In this document: piece after piece, positions 49,860 to 64,000 of the stretch | How positions within the stretch are numbered: position 1 is the first letter of the stretch | Layout: each line of letters opens with the position of its first letter | Source of the DNA: Galerina marginata | Taxonomy: Eukaryota > Basidiomycota > Agaricomycetes > Agaricales > Galerinaceae | Assembly: GCA_023014335.1 (NCBI GenBank) | Contig: JAECYW010000016.1 | Span: forward strand, 1,674,001 to 1,738,000 | DNA: 64,000 nt | Reading direction: 5' to 3' | Translations under genes and position numbers: made by a program | The notes under the pieces: generated by a model | Seen by the model: only the letters and a program-made list of their open reading frames with translations | What the model was told of the DNA's origin: nothing | Databases searched by the model: none

Positions 49860-50905
49860 GTTCCTCGCCGGAAATCCTCTTAACAAGCTAACGTTACTTA
49901 CTCTTAGCGGCGGCTCCCGCTTGCCAGTTTTACTCCAAAGTACAGTGTTCAAGCACTCTAAACCTAGGCTAAAAGCCCATTTCTGCAAAGTGTGTTATTA
50001 AAGGCTCTCTCCCTTTTCGCACCACCAATACCTGCACGGAAACCGCCTCGGCGGCATCTACTCGCGTTTCTGGAAGTTTGCCGGTACTGATACTTCTGAA
50101 AATATTCGAAGGTGGCCCTCGGAGGCCGCCCTCAGCCATAGTTCGGCCTTCACCACCGGTCTCATTTATTTATGTCATATTTTATTGCTGATCATTCATG
50201 ATAGACGAGTACAGACACTCTGTGCTCGTCCCTGAATAATCGGGTTTCTGAATATTTTTGACAAAACCTCACGTTGAACATCTGGGCCGCCTTGCTACGT
50301 TTGGTCGTCCTCAACAAACCCCCGTTCTCCCCGATCTGAAGCTCGTGCTGAACTTGTGGAAACCCCTCGGACCATTCCCAGAATTGTTCCTTGAGGATGT
50401 GTTTATTGAACCCGTCTGAAGTCCAGAACGAATCTTGATATTTCAATCTTCAGAGTTTGCTCCATTTCTTCAGCCTGAGCTTCCAGGATAATATATGATG
50501 GATACTCTGCCTATCACCGACGACAAACGGCAACCTGCCATCTTCCTGTCTGGCAGCTCAGTACGTGGTCATTATCCCAGTATGTTCATACTGTTGCCCC
50601 GATCTTGACCCTAAATGTGAGCACGATCCCTCCCTCCCCGTGAAATTCGCCAGTTCGCCACATATGTGACGCAAGAGCAATCGCAGACCCCTCATGTCCC
50701 GCTCGGGCTTTCTCACAACCGAAAGACCAATCGCAAGGCGGTTCTACCGCCTCGCGCAGGTTCGACGCCCCGTTCCCTCTTTCCCTATCTAAGGATCGCC
50801 AAGAAGACGTCGCAGGACCTCCCTGTATTTTTATTCTGATGGCTTGTTAGATGTACAGTTGCTCGAATGGAAGCGAAAAGAAGGCAGAAGGTCCAGTAGG
50901 GCTTG
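49860..50905 (+). pseudogene. Decayed tandem copy of the DUF1295 gene
   Basis: Blocks match the upstream gene in the same order. GCCGGAAATCCTC (about 49868) matches exon 3. CGTTTCTGGAAGTTTGCCGG (about 50064) matches the end of exon 5. GGATACTCTGCCTATCACC (about 50501) matches exon 11. CGCAGACCCCTCATGTCCCG (about 50682) matches the intron 11/exon 12 junction. GGATCGCCAAGAAGACG (about 50796) and the GAAGCGAAAAGAAGGCAGAAG end (about 50870) match exon 12. Splice sites, frame and large segments are lost, so it cannot encode the protein. Preserved intron junctions show that it arose by DNA duplication, not by reverse transcription. Confidence 0.8.
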
Positions 50906-51413
50906 GAAGGTGGTCGGATACCTGAAGGCATATATGTGGATGATGAACCGCACCTTTGGGCTCATAACTATCAAATAGCCGTGCTTTCGCACTTATATGT
51001 CTCTATAGTCTCGTCGCATGGTCAGGAGTCAAGTCAGCAGCTCCACTTGTGTATTCTGGTCAGCTTCTAATCTCCAAATTCTTTACCTTACCTGATTTTA
51101 GTAGAACTATCCGATACTACGTGTCTTTCAAACACCCTCGGTTCAGTGCTCGGTGACCGGTCGATCGCATCGAATATCACAACACATTCTGTAAGCACAA
51201 AGTCCAAAAGTCTACACGTATCCTAACTTGTCTACGATTACGGGTTATGTTCCTATCCTACGACGATCTAAAAGCAACGCAAATCAAAGTCCAGTCCGCC
51301 AAGAGTAAAACAGCAAAGCAAACAGTAAACAAGATCACAAAGCACTTCTATTTCTAAAACATAATTGAAAAGTAAGTATGGTAACGGGTCAAGTAGCCTA
51401 GCTGCACCGGCTA
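50906..51413. other. Intergenic, no gene
   Basis: Lies between the relic and the 3' end of the serine dehydratase gene. AT-rich; no coding or structural signal recognised. Confidence 0.5.
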
Positions 51414-55274
<3,861 letters not shown>

Positions 55275-55444
55275 CTGACGGTGGGTTTAGATCAGGACGA
55301 ACATGGTGGCCTTGAGCAACTCGGACGATGAATACTGGCGCGTATGGGGTGACAGGCGACAGTTGTTAGTCATGTGACGGGCTATAGATTCTGTTGCTCT
55401 CTGCGTTGAGTTCTTCCTTTCCCGTACCTCCCACTGGGCGCAGG
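55275..55444. promoter_or_regulatory. 170-bp divergent promoter (serine dehydratase / RhoGAP)
   Basis: The two start codons are 170 bp apart on opposite strands, so the promoters are shared or overlapping. No clear TATA box. Confidence 0.55.
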
Positions 55445-58400
55445 ATGGCCAATAACTCGCTAGCCGTCCACGCAACCCCCACAAGAGACAGCCGCCACCC
55501 TTTTCCACCGTCCTCCCACCCGTCTCCAGCGCCTTCCGTTCGTCAGCAAACCTCGTCTATCGCTGCTTCCTTCTCAAATCTGCCCTCGGCTGCCCCCGCT
55601 GTCCAAGTCTCTCCTCAAACAATTACGGTCGATGGCGTTCTGAAGCAGTTTTCATCTGCGCCGGATCCCAAGGCTGCTGCGTTGGATCAGGTTGTCTCCG
55701 ATCGGAATGTTCTCTCTGCTCAGAACACTCAGCTTTGGAAGCTGATAGAAAAGCAACGGACCGGGTACAACCAGATCCTCAAGGAACTCGAACGCATTCG
55801 CGGCGAACGTGACTTGTACAAGAGCAGATTGGCTGCTATCAACGGAACTGTCGCCAACGGCGCCTCAGAAAAACGTCACAAGACGACCAGTGAACGAGGT
55901 TCCAGGCCAAGTTTGGATACTATTGCGAGTTATACCAGCAACTCCTCTGTTGCCACAACATATACCAGGCAGCCTGCGGTCAGGCATCATTCAGATGAGA
56001 ACCGTAGGTTTATTTACATTTCAGAATGTCAACCATGTCTAACCGCCGATTTTAAGATACACCCAAAGCCTTCAATCATCAACTTCAATCTTCCCGGTCA
56101 TTCGACCCTTCTTTAAATGATAACGAGTTTCAGTCAAATTCCATGGTCACCCCAGTAAGAACAAGCAGCCCTCCGCCAGCGCCACCTTCTTCTGCTCCTT
56201 CCTCTCTATCCCCATCGTCCGCCTCCTCCCGACAATCCCGACCATCTCCCGCCCCTCTCGTCGTTCCTACTCGTGCAGATACCCTTCCGGCATCCTTCAC
56301 GCCCTCTCATTCCCCAGAGTCCTCCAGAAACCCAAACTCTGGAGATCTGAACACAACAACAAACAATCCCGCCGGAACCGGAACCGGGGTCTATACAACC
56401 ACATCTACCCGTCCCCTTGCGCCTCATCCACGTAAATCCAGTCTCGCTGAAAGCGTCAGCAGCATAGTCACCTCAGGCAGCAGTTTCGGATCCTTGTCGT
56501 CGCCGGCAACGTCGAACCCCGCCAGCCTCAGCAACCACAATTTCGGAGCCAATTTATCCGCGGCCCCCTCACAACCACAATATCGCCAAACAGGATTTAC
56601 TCCTCCTCCTCCACAGACCGCCCCGCCCATAATCAATACCCCGCCAGTGGCAGACGGGCTCCTCCCTCGCCAAAAGGCTTTGAATTCATCCCTTTCAAAT
56701 ACCCAGCCCCTTAGCATCGCTACTCCTGCGACCGCCATACCTTTGCCCCTGTCACACCCTCAACAACATCCTCAGACGTTGGCTCCAATGGCGGACAACC
56801 GCCCAGGTTTCCTATCGCGCGACTCTCGGATTTCTTTGCCAGACGAAGCTAGACAGTACATTGTGAACAACATGGCCGATTCGCCGGCGGCTAGTCCGCG
56901 GACAGACGGCTTCTCACCTAGATCCAAGTTATCTACATCTGTTTTTCCTCCGCCTGTGAACGGCACGAATGGGCGTGAAAGTGAGTTTCTGGATATGGGC
57001 GAAGAGGAAGAAGAAGAAGACTCAGATGAAGAGGAAGAAGCAGGAGATACCACTGCAGGTGCTGGTGACTCGGGTATGTCTTATCATTTTTCTTCCTCAC
57101 GCTCCAGGCGAGGTTTGACATTAGGACAATTACCAGCGTTCGATGGCCTTAAGGCGGGAACTCGTCCACCCCCTTCCAGTCAAGGAAACAATACCGGCGA
57201 CCATTCTGGGCAACATTCTCCTCAGCTTGAAAACCCGAACAATAATTACTCTTCCCAGTCCAACAACTCGTCCCGAGAAGATGTCGATGCGAAGAAACAG
57301 CAAGCCAAGTCACGTGTTGGGCCTGAGGAATTCCCGCTTCCACCCCCATCCAACATCTTGCTTCAACGCCAGCAAGCCCTCGCCGCACAGCAGGAAGCTC
57401 AACTCCTGTATGGGCAGAACAGCTCACAGCAACAATCACCACAGCCAGTGCAGCAGCCGACCTCAGTCCCAGTGCCAAAACACGTACAAGCAATGACCGA
57501 TCAGCATCATCACGGCTCGTCGTCGGGCGGCCAATATTCTTCTCTTGATTCTCTTGTACCGATGCAGGACGGTTCCTATCCTGGGCAACAGCCGCCTGCA
57601 TACCGCTCAGATCCCAATTTCCAACTCCAGCACGAAAAGCAAGATTCGGTGGTCCAGGCCGTCCCGCCTTCCTTCCGTGCGCTTCCCTTATTGTCGTCTG
57701 ATCTCCCACATACAACCATTGTTGTGTCGCATTCCTTTGTACGTCCCAACGACCGCGGCAAGGAAGTACTCTCTTTCATCGTGTCCGTGAACCCTGGAAA
57801 CGGGAAGGATGGATGGAAGGTCGAGAAGATGTATTCGGACGTGCTCAGCCTGGACCAACGGGTGCGAAATAGTGTAGGTAAAGGCGTTGTAAAGAAGATC
57901 GCGAATCTGCCAGAGGGAAAGCTCTGGAAGGATCACGCTCCAGCCAAGGTCGATCAAAGAAAGGTCAGCTCTTCAGATCCTGTCCATGCGCTGGGTTGTT
58001 ACTAAAATATCTCTGCGTCTGATTTGGGCAGGCTGTGCTCGAAAACTATCTTCAGATTTTGATCCAGTTACCCGTGAAGAATAATGACGAAGTCATCGCG
58101 TTTTTCACGTCGGATATCGTGCGCGAGCAGAAGCTGCCGGTAATGCAGGCCGGACACAAGGAGGGGTATCTGACGAAGCGGGGGAAAAACTTTGGTGGTT
58201 GGAAAACGCGGTTCTTTGTTCTTCAAGGCCCGGTTCTGGAATACTACGATTGCGTAAGTTGCATCCGCTCCAAAGAATTAGCCTTTGCAGATTTGTATTG
58301 ACATTTGAGGCTTTAGCGTGGAGGAGCTCACCTTGGCTCGATCGCAATCACTGGGGCACAGATTGCTCGCCAGCACCGGACCGAGAAGCCGCCTAACACG

Positions 58401-60754
58401 GACGACGAGAAGGAGTACAGGCATGCGTTCCTCATTGTCGAGGCGAAGAAGGGGCCGGGGGGAAATCATCCGCGCCATGTTCTGTGCGCTGAGAGCGACG
58501 AGGACAGAGATAGTTGGGTCGAGATGCTCGTGCGGTACTATACTGGCACGTACAGTGACGATCTGGTGTTCAACCCGAGCTCGGGGCTGACTTCGGTGCT
58601 GAGCAACTCCGTAGCCGCTGCTTCTCAGCAGTCAGTAGCCGGAATGGGAATGGGAATGGGGCAGCCTCGATCGAGCACGAGTTCAGCAGAGATGTCGACC
58701 ACATCTTCGACGCCGCGCGCCAAGCCTTCTTCGCGGGACATTTCCAAGGGATCCGCTATTCCTATTTCGCTGCTGCCTCCTGATGCCAGCAATGGGAAGC
58801 TGTTCCAGCCGGTCCCGACGTCAGAAGACTACATGCGGTCTGGCAGCCCGTCGCGCTCTGTCGACCCCTCGCCCATCGACAGGCAGGGGCCGTCCGCAGC
58901 AGCCGCTGCAGGCTTTGATGGCCAGAAACGCATGATGGAACGCAACCTAGGCCTGCCCTCGAGCCTCCCAGATTCATCGCCGCTGTCAGCCGTGCCACCA
59001 TTCCAGGCCGATGGCGCCACGCCCGGACAGCGCGCCAACTCCGAGCTTGGGCATTACTCCGATATGCAGCAGCAGGACGGACGCGCGGGACCTGGGGCTA
59101 GTGGGAAGAACCAGCGGCAGCACTCGCCCGAACAGCATAGGACACGGGACGACGGACGCAAATCCTTTTATCCGACACTGAATACGGTGGCTCCCTCGCC
59201 GACAGCAGCAGTGTCTGCGCCGCCCGATCGCGTGCCTTCCCCTGAGAAGCTAGACGCTAGTGGTAAAGTCAAGATTTCAGGGCCTATGAATGGCGCTCCT
59301 ATACCCTCCGGGTTCAAGTTTGGCGGCAAGGAACCCGCGCCCGCCGACCCAGCAGCAGCTGCCAACGACAGAAGAGAAAAGGCCAAGTCTCGCTCGTTCT
59401 GGGGCTTTGGTAAAGCTAACGGTGAAGATTCATTCTTCAGATCCACTATAGATCATACTTATTGATCTCATTTAACGTTTTAGGTGACAAGTCACATCTC
59501 CATGCAGCGTACCCACCGCGAGCGGTGTTTGGAGTGCCACTGGAAGAGGCTCTTGATGTGGCTCAGATGTGCAACTTGCCTGCTATTGTGTTCCGTTCAA
59601 TACAGTACTTGGAGGCCAAGAAGGCAGACCAGGAGGAGGGCATCTATAGGCTAAGTGGCAGTTCCGCCGTCATCAAGAACCTGAAGGATATGTTTAACAA
59701 TGGTAGGCATTTGTTTATCCCTCAACAAAGATGATTGTTGCTAAATTAGACTTTCTTTTCATAGAGGGCGACGTTGACCTGCTCGCATCGGACGAGTACT
59801 GGGATCCGCATGCGATCGCTGGGCTTCTCAAAAGCTTCCTGCGCGAGCTGCCTTCTAGTATCCTTACACGAGACCTCCACCTAAAATTCCTGGCTGTAAT
59901 TGGTGGGTGTCCCTTTGTTTCAGATATGGAAGCTTGCATTTTAAACGCCACCTGTAGATTTCGTAGACCCCCAAGAAAGGATCAAGGAGCTCTCGCAGCT
60001 GATTGCCGCCCTTCCCCTTGCCAATTACAGCCTGCTACGCGCCTTGACGGCCCATCTTATTCTGATCGTCCAAAACTCAAACGTGAACAAGATGACGATG
60101 CGTAATGTTGGTATCGTGTTTAGCCCAACACTCGGTATCCCCGCTGGCGTGTTCAGCTTGATGCTTGGAGAGTTTAACCGGGTGTTCAATGTGGGCTCTG
60201 AGGGTGACGGCTCCGGAAATGAGGATGGTACCCAAGAAAACCCATCGGAGCTCCGGCGCAATAGTCGTCAGTATTCGGATGCTGCAGCGGACCAACTCCT
60301 CGGATTGTCTGGTCGCTCGCTAAGCAGTACGTGTCCGTCAATTCTTTTTTCTTCTTATTCTTGTTCGTGACTTATTCTTGTTCGTTTTCTAGCGGCGGCC
60401 GAGGAGACACCTTCCGACGGTGATGATTTTTCGATACAGGATGAAAGTGGGACCGAAACCACGGAGGGAGAGATAACCGTGGAGTCGTCTCCGTCGTCGA
60501 GTCCGGCCCAGAAGGATTACGGCATTCGAGTACGCGAGCCTGACACACCGAAAACACCCACAGCAAAGTCTTCAAAGGCCTCGAACACGGCCGCGAGCAG
60601 AGGGTTGAATGTGGCCGTTACACACTCGGAACGGGGGAACCGACATTCCAGAATGATTGGGCTACCCTCGTCCCCACGGCCAACAACTCACTCACCATCG
60701 CGACCTGATATGTCGTCCAACTCCTCTCCAACTCCCCCCGCGCGTGTTGAATGA
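55445..60754 (+). CDS. PX-PH-RhoGAP protein, Bem3-like (1626 aa)
   Basis: Eight exons in phase: 55445-56003, 56057-57963, 58032-58253, 58317-59421, 59484-59702, 59765-59902, 59958-60326, 60393-60754. After a short coiled coil (about residues 85-130) there are 500 residues of Ser/Pro/Gln-rich sequence. A PX-like domain lies at about 728-860, then a PH domain from about 864 (GYLTKRGKNFGGWKTRFFVL) to 975. A second disordered linker leads to the RhoGAP domain at about 1280-1490. It keeps the arginine finger in EGIYRLSGS, and NVNKMTMRNVGIVFSPTL. The order matches Bem3 of yeast, a GTPase-activating protein for Cdc42 at sites of polar growth. It is longer than Bem3 because of the linkers. Confidence 0.93.
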
Positions 60755-61099
60755 TGATATGGTCATTTTTCTGTACCACTTCTGTATCGAACCATCTTCG
60801 CTTCTTTCAAGTTTTTTTTTCTTATTTTTCCACATTCGTTATTTCTTGCCTCATTTTCTTATATACCACATCTTGATACCATGAGTTTGCATGAGATTTT
60901 GTCTACACATGTAAATTTATATCTTTCGGCATTGCATAGGGAGTGTGGGTCCTCCTCCTCATGTGGGTCTGACCGACGCCGATATCGGATATAAAATTGA
61001 TGATTGCAGTGCAGTTTTATTGACGTGAGTTGTCCGATCAATAACGAGCGCTTTGCCGACCCCGACTCTCTGCTCCGCCACCAACCCTCTTCCATTACT
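60755..61099. other. Intergenic, RhoGAP 3' UTR and SHR3 leader
   Basis: T-rich sequence after the stop. A short pyrimidine-rich leader precedes ATG 61100. No gene. Confidence 0.5.
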
Positions 61100-61883
61100 A
61101 TGGGCTTCAAGCAGGCTGCTGTTCTCGCGCCCGTGTCTTTCTTTCTGGGTGAGTAGCCAACCTACTGAGAATTTCGCAAGAACTAATAACCTCCGGTAAT
61201 TTCGACAGGTGTACTTTTTATCTGCTTCAACGTGGATCATCGACTATTATGGGGAGAAATAACTGAGGATGTTATTAACGATGGATTCCAGTTTTATACC
61301 ACTTTCTTCAATGCGCCGCCAGCAATCAAGGTACGTCACGTACCACCTTGAAGTAACAGGAGGAGGCTAGAATTGGACATCGACAGGCATTGCTCCATGG
61401 AATGGTTGGTGTAGGGCTCATTGGCTTAATGTCAAAACTGCACAAGTGGAACGAAAGCGCCATATTCTTTGACGGCAGCAGCCTAGGTCTGTATTCTACA
61501 CCGCTCTGCCGGCGACCGCCTCTAACCAGTGCTTTACCAGCTGTATACGTATTTGGTGTCGCGGTATACCTCACTGTTATCGTACAAGCTCTTCGAACAA
61601 TTGTGGACCCTGTCAAAGATGTGGACACGCGCGAGGACCAAGTAATGGCCATGCGTGTCTTGTCAGCGGGGAATATCATTGTCATTGCTTGCCTGGCTCT
61701 GATTCTGCTGCTTCAGGTAAACTTCGCATATTTCTCGACGTCCTTTCCGTCCACTTCTAACCCTGCATGCCGTAGGCTGGTCAGGAGTGGGCACTCCGCA
61801 CGGAGGCAAGGGCTATCGCCGACTGGGATGCTGAACAACGCAAAAAAGCGACGACGGTTACAGCAGAGAAGAAAGACCAGTGA
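61100..61883 (+). CDS. SHR3: Shr3-like ER chaperone for amino acid permeases (184 aa)
   Basis: Five exons in phase: 61100-61148, 61209-61330, 61387-61486, 61541-61716, 61776-61883. The protein has four predicted membrane helices and a charged C-terminal tail, as in Shr3. Conserved stretches are GFKQAAVLAPVSFFLG, FNVDHRLLWG, ALLHGMVGVGLIGL, KLHKWNESAIFFDGSSL, VDTREDQVMAMRVLSAGN and AGQEWALR. In yeast Shr3 keeps amino acid permeases from aggregating and helps load them into COPII vesicles. The gene appears complete. Confidence 0.92.
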
Positions 61884-63240
61884 TCGCCGTTGGTTGACCT
61901 CATGTGTTATGTTCGTGGGGCGAGTGCCCACGACAGCGTTATGAGAGGTGAGGTTCCCTGGGCTCTGGAGTTCTCCCCCACCATTTTACCGCAGAACGAC
62001 ATCGCTCTGATAAGTGCTGTGCTGCGTACCAAATATACCACGCCTAATGTTAGGATCTGCTTACATTTTGAGTCGAGTTGAGCACAAGGACAGACGATGA
62101 TTTAGCACAGGTGAGCAGATGCTTGCGCTTTGACTCGTATTTTTTGTTCAGGACTTATTAAGACCCTTTCACTCGGGGTCCCAAGTGAAGCCCGGCGAGA
62201 GACTCTGCTGATGGGAGACCGTCCAGACGTCGCCACATGGTGGTGCAGCAACCCATTCATATGTTTTATTCTGGCATATTGCTGCCTTGCTGCAGTCATT
62301 TCTGAGAACGACTTCTGATGAGGAACTTTTGAAGCCTCCGCGGTATCACATTCAGTCCCACAACCTGCGTCCCAGGACCCAGGATGCGAGATCGTTGACC
62401 CCCAAAGAAAATTTCAAACATGATCAACGATTTGGGCCCCCTGGCTTCTCCCGCGAAACTGCTTTCAATTATGCTGGCGACATTGTATATAAATGGGTGT
62501 CCAGCTGACCGACCGCTGTCCGCCGTGACGCCCCGCCGCTTTTGATGGGCCCATATTTAGTGATCGCGGCGCGTTCCTGAGATGGATAGTCGATGAGTGC
62601 ACCCGAATAACGTCAGTCGGGCGATAACAGTCGGCTCTCGACCGACAGTAACTGACTCGACCGCTTTCCCAGCAAACCTTCATTTTCCCAGTCGTGGTTG
62701 TCGACTCTGGACCCTTTCGCAATGTGGGTGTCGTACTCGACACTCGGGAATGTAACGTTACGACCATAAAGCGACATTGTGCAGTGCAAGTCACTTTTTT
62801 AGTGAGCTTCTCACGGCTTTCATTGGTATTCAAGTGAGTAACCTAACTGTGGAATTCGAAGATCGAAGTAGAACAACCGCAGTACTAGAAACTGTACCCC
62901 CTGTAATGGATGAGCCACCACTCCACTCACGTATCCAGAAGAACGTCCTGTCTCTCGGTTTAGCTTCGCCCCCTCGGCCTAAAAGCAGTCACTTACTCCT
63001 CATTGAAAAAGAGAACATCATCACTTTTTCGCTTGCCACCGCCGCCGACCCACACTCCTTCATCATGAACGATGGCATGGAAGGCTTCTCTGGTGATGGT
63101 CGTTCTCTCAGTCCAAAGCATATGGCGTACTAACTCGCGAAGCCAGACAGGTAAATGGCTTCGGATATTTTTTGATGTTGATGCTGTTGATGGTGCACGC
63201 CGGGCAGCAGCCTATTAGTGTTATGGGTTTCTCAGACTGG
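61884..63240. other. 1.36 kb region without a supported gene
   Basis: A plus-strand frame at 62777-63133 is fairly long but begins at a TTG and has no motif. Its in-frame ATG (about 62908) would give about 75 residues. Other frames are short. The right end contains the 3' flank of the gene ending at 63241. Confidence 0.4.
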
Positions 63241-63951
63241 TCAATCTTCCCTTTCTGATGACTCTCGAGGCTCATGCTCAGGTTTACCCAGATCGACCTC
63301 GGCTGTCAGACAGTCAATCAGCAGTCTGGTTACATCTAGGTCTTCATTGTTATTCATGGTCGCCTCGGGCATGAGAATCTCCAAAGCAGAGTAAGTGTTG
63401 TTGATCTTTTCCGGCAAAGCTTTTTTCACTGACGCGACTGACCCAGTACCCGATAGTGTAAAATTGGATCTGTCGCTGTTCTCCAGGCGAACGTTTGCCA
63501 CGGTCATCTTTTTTTTTTCTTCGTTCGTTGTCGTGTGAGGAGAACCACCGTCAGCTTGCGGTGTCAGAACAAACCAGAAGGTCTAAATAAAAAGGTTTTA
63601 TGCAAGACATTAATCCTTTCGCGTGGATATTGCTGCTCAGATAACTAGGAAAGGTCAGATTTCGTTACAGCAAGTTGGCTTACTCCAGGAGCTGCAGGTA
63701 CCACATATCCGCAGATACCTTCATACAGGCAACGTCGATCCCATCCGTTTCGGCCAACGGATCGATCCGTTCACCCTCGTTTTGCCTGTCTCCAGTTTTG
63801 CCTTCTTTACCTACGCCACACAGAAAGTTCTACGCCCCTTTGAGGCTACCGCATGTTTCTTAACCGGTGTTTTCCATCTCTTCCAGGATCGGTGTCACAG
63901 AGTTGGAGGAGGATGTACTCTCACTCTCACTCGCGGCATGACGTTCGTGTT
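63241..63951 (-). CDS. 3' end of an unidentified gene running off the right edge
   Basis: Three exons can be joined on minus with phase kept: about 63951-63865, 63810-63719 and 63582-63241 (stop TGA at 63241-63243). The middle intron may instead hold another small exon. The protein reads SESESTSSSNSVTPILEEME, then GDRQNEGERIDPLAETDGID, then TFWFVLTPQADGGSPH and a charged end with DVTRLLIDCLTAEVDLG. It is hydrophilic, with no membrane segment. I do not recognise the family. The 5' end is unresolved because the frame closes near 63970 and the rest lies beyond 64000. Confidence 0.45.
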
Positions 63952-64000
63952 CTTCCGAGGGGTTGCCCGAACGTCAGTCAGAGACCACCTAATTCTGACG

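Noticed and set aside
62777..63133. 118-residue plus-strand frame
   Set aside because: Starts at TTG, has no intron signals or family motif, and sits between well-supported genes without a promoter.

Overview
This window is nuclear DNA from a filamentous basidiomycete, most likely a mushroom-forming agaricomycete. The genes are dense and split by many 45-65 nt introns with canonical GT-AG ends and CTAAC/CTGAC-like branch points. Several proteins have agaricomycete-type features: expanded kinase-like families, zinc-cluster regulators with a conserved linker, and crinkler-like relics. All gene models below were built by reading splice sites and checking that the reading phase stays consistent across every join. 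No rRNA, tRNA, CRISPR array or viral gene was recognised.

Left third (1-18.6 kb). A protein kinase truncated by the window edge is followed by a small proline-rich protein with a good TATA box. Next come a poorly coding stretch with a possible relic gene and a G-rich tract. A large acidic AT-hook protein (7.7-11.3 kb, minus) is followed by 5.4 kb without a confident gene. A second kinase-like gene lacks the N-lobe and has DFE in place of DFG. It is followed by a 421 bp terminal-inverted-repeat element with a TAA target duplication.

Middle (18.6-45 kb). This is a compact housekeeping block. It holds a DASH/Hsk3-like kinetochore subunit, a Mus7/Mms22 replication-repair protein of 1976 residues, a PDCD2/Tsr4 ribosome-biogenesis factor, an 18-exon Zn2Cys6 regulator, an Msc2-type zinc transporter with a very long histidine loop, an Fmp32/MCUR1-like mitochondrial protein divergent from MAK16, a Sur2-type sphinganine C4-hydroxylase, the CCR4-NOT subunit Rcd1/CNOT9, and an ADF-H/coiled-coil/PH actin-linked protein.

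Right third (45-64 kb). A decayed crinkler-like gene is followed by an intact DUF1295 membrane protein and a decayed tandem copy of that same gene. Then come a bacterial-type iron-sulfur L-serine dehydratase with a predicted mitochondrial presequence, a 1626-residue PX-PH-RhoGAP protein, an Shr3-like ER permease chaperone, and the 3' end of an unidentified gene leaving the window.

The genes do not form one pathway; the middle block is ordinary core biology. The less ordinary signals are these: three GC-AG introns, six exons of 7-14 nt, the inverted-repeat element, two decayed genes, two kinase-like proteins with altered key residues, and the histidine-rich transporter loop. I did not find convincing evidence of a wholly new system.
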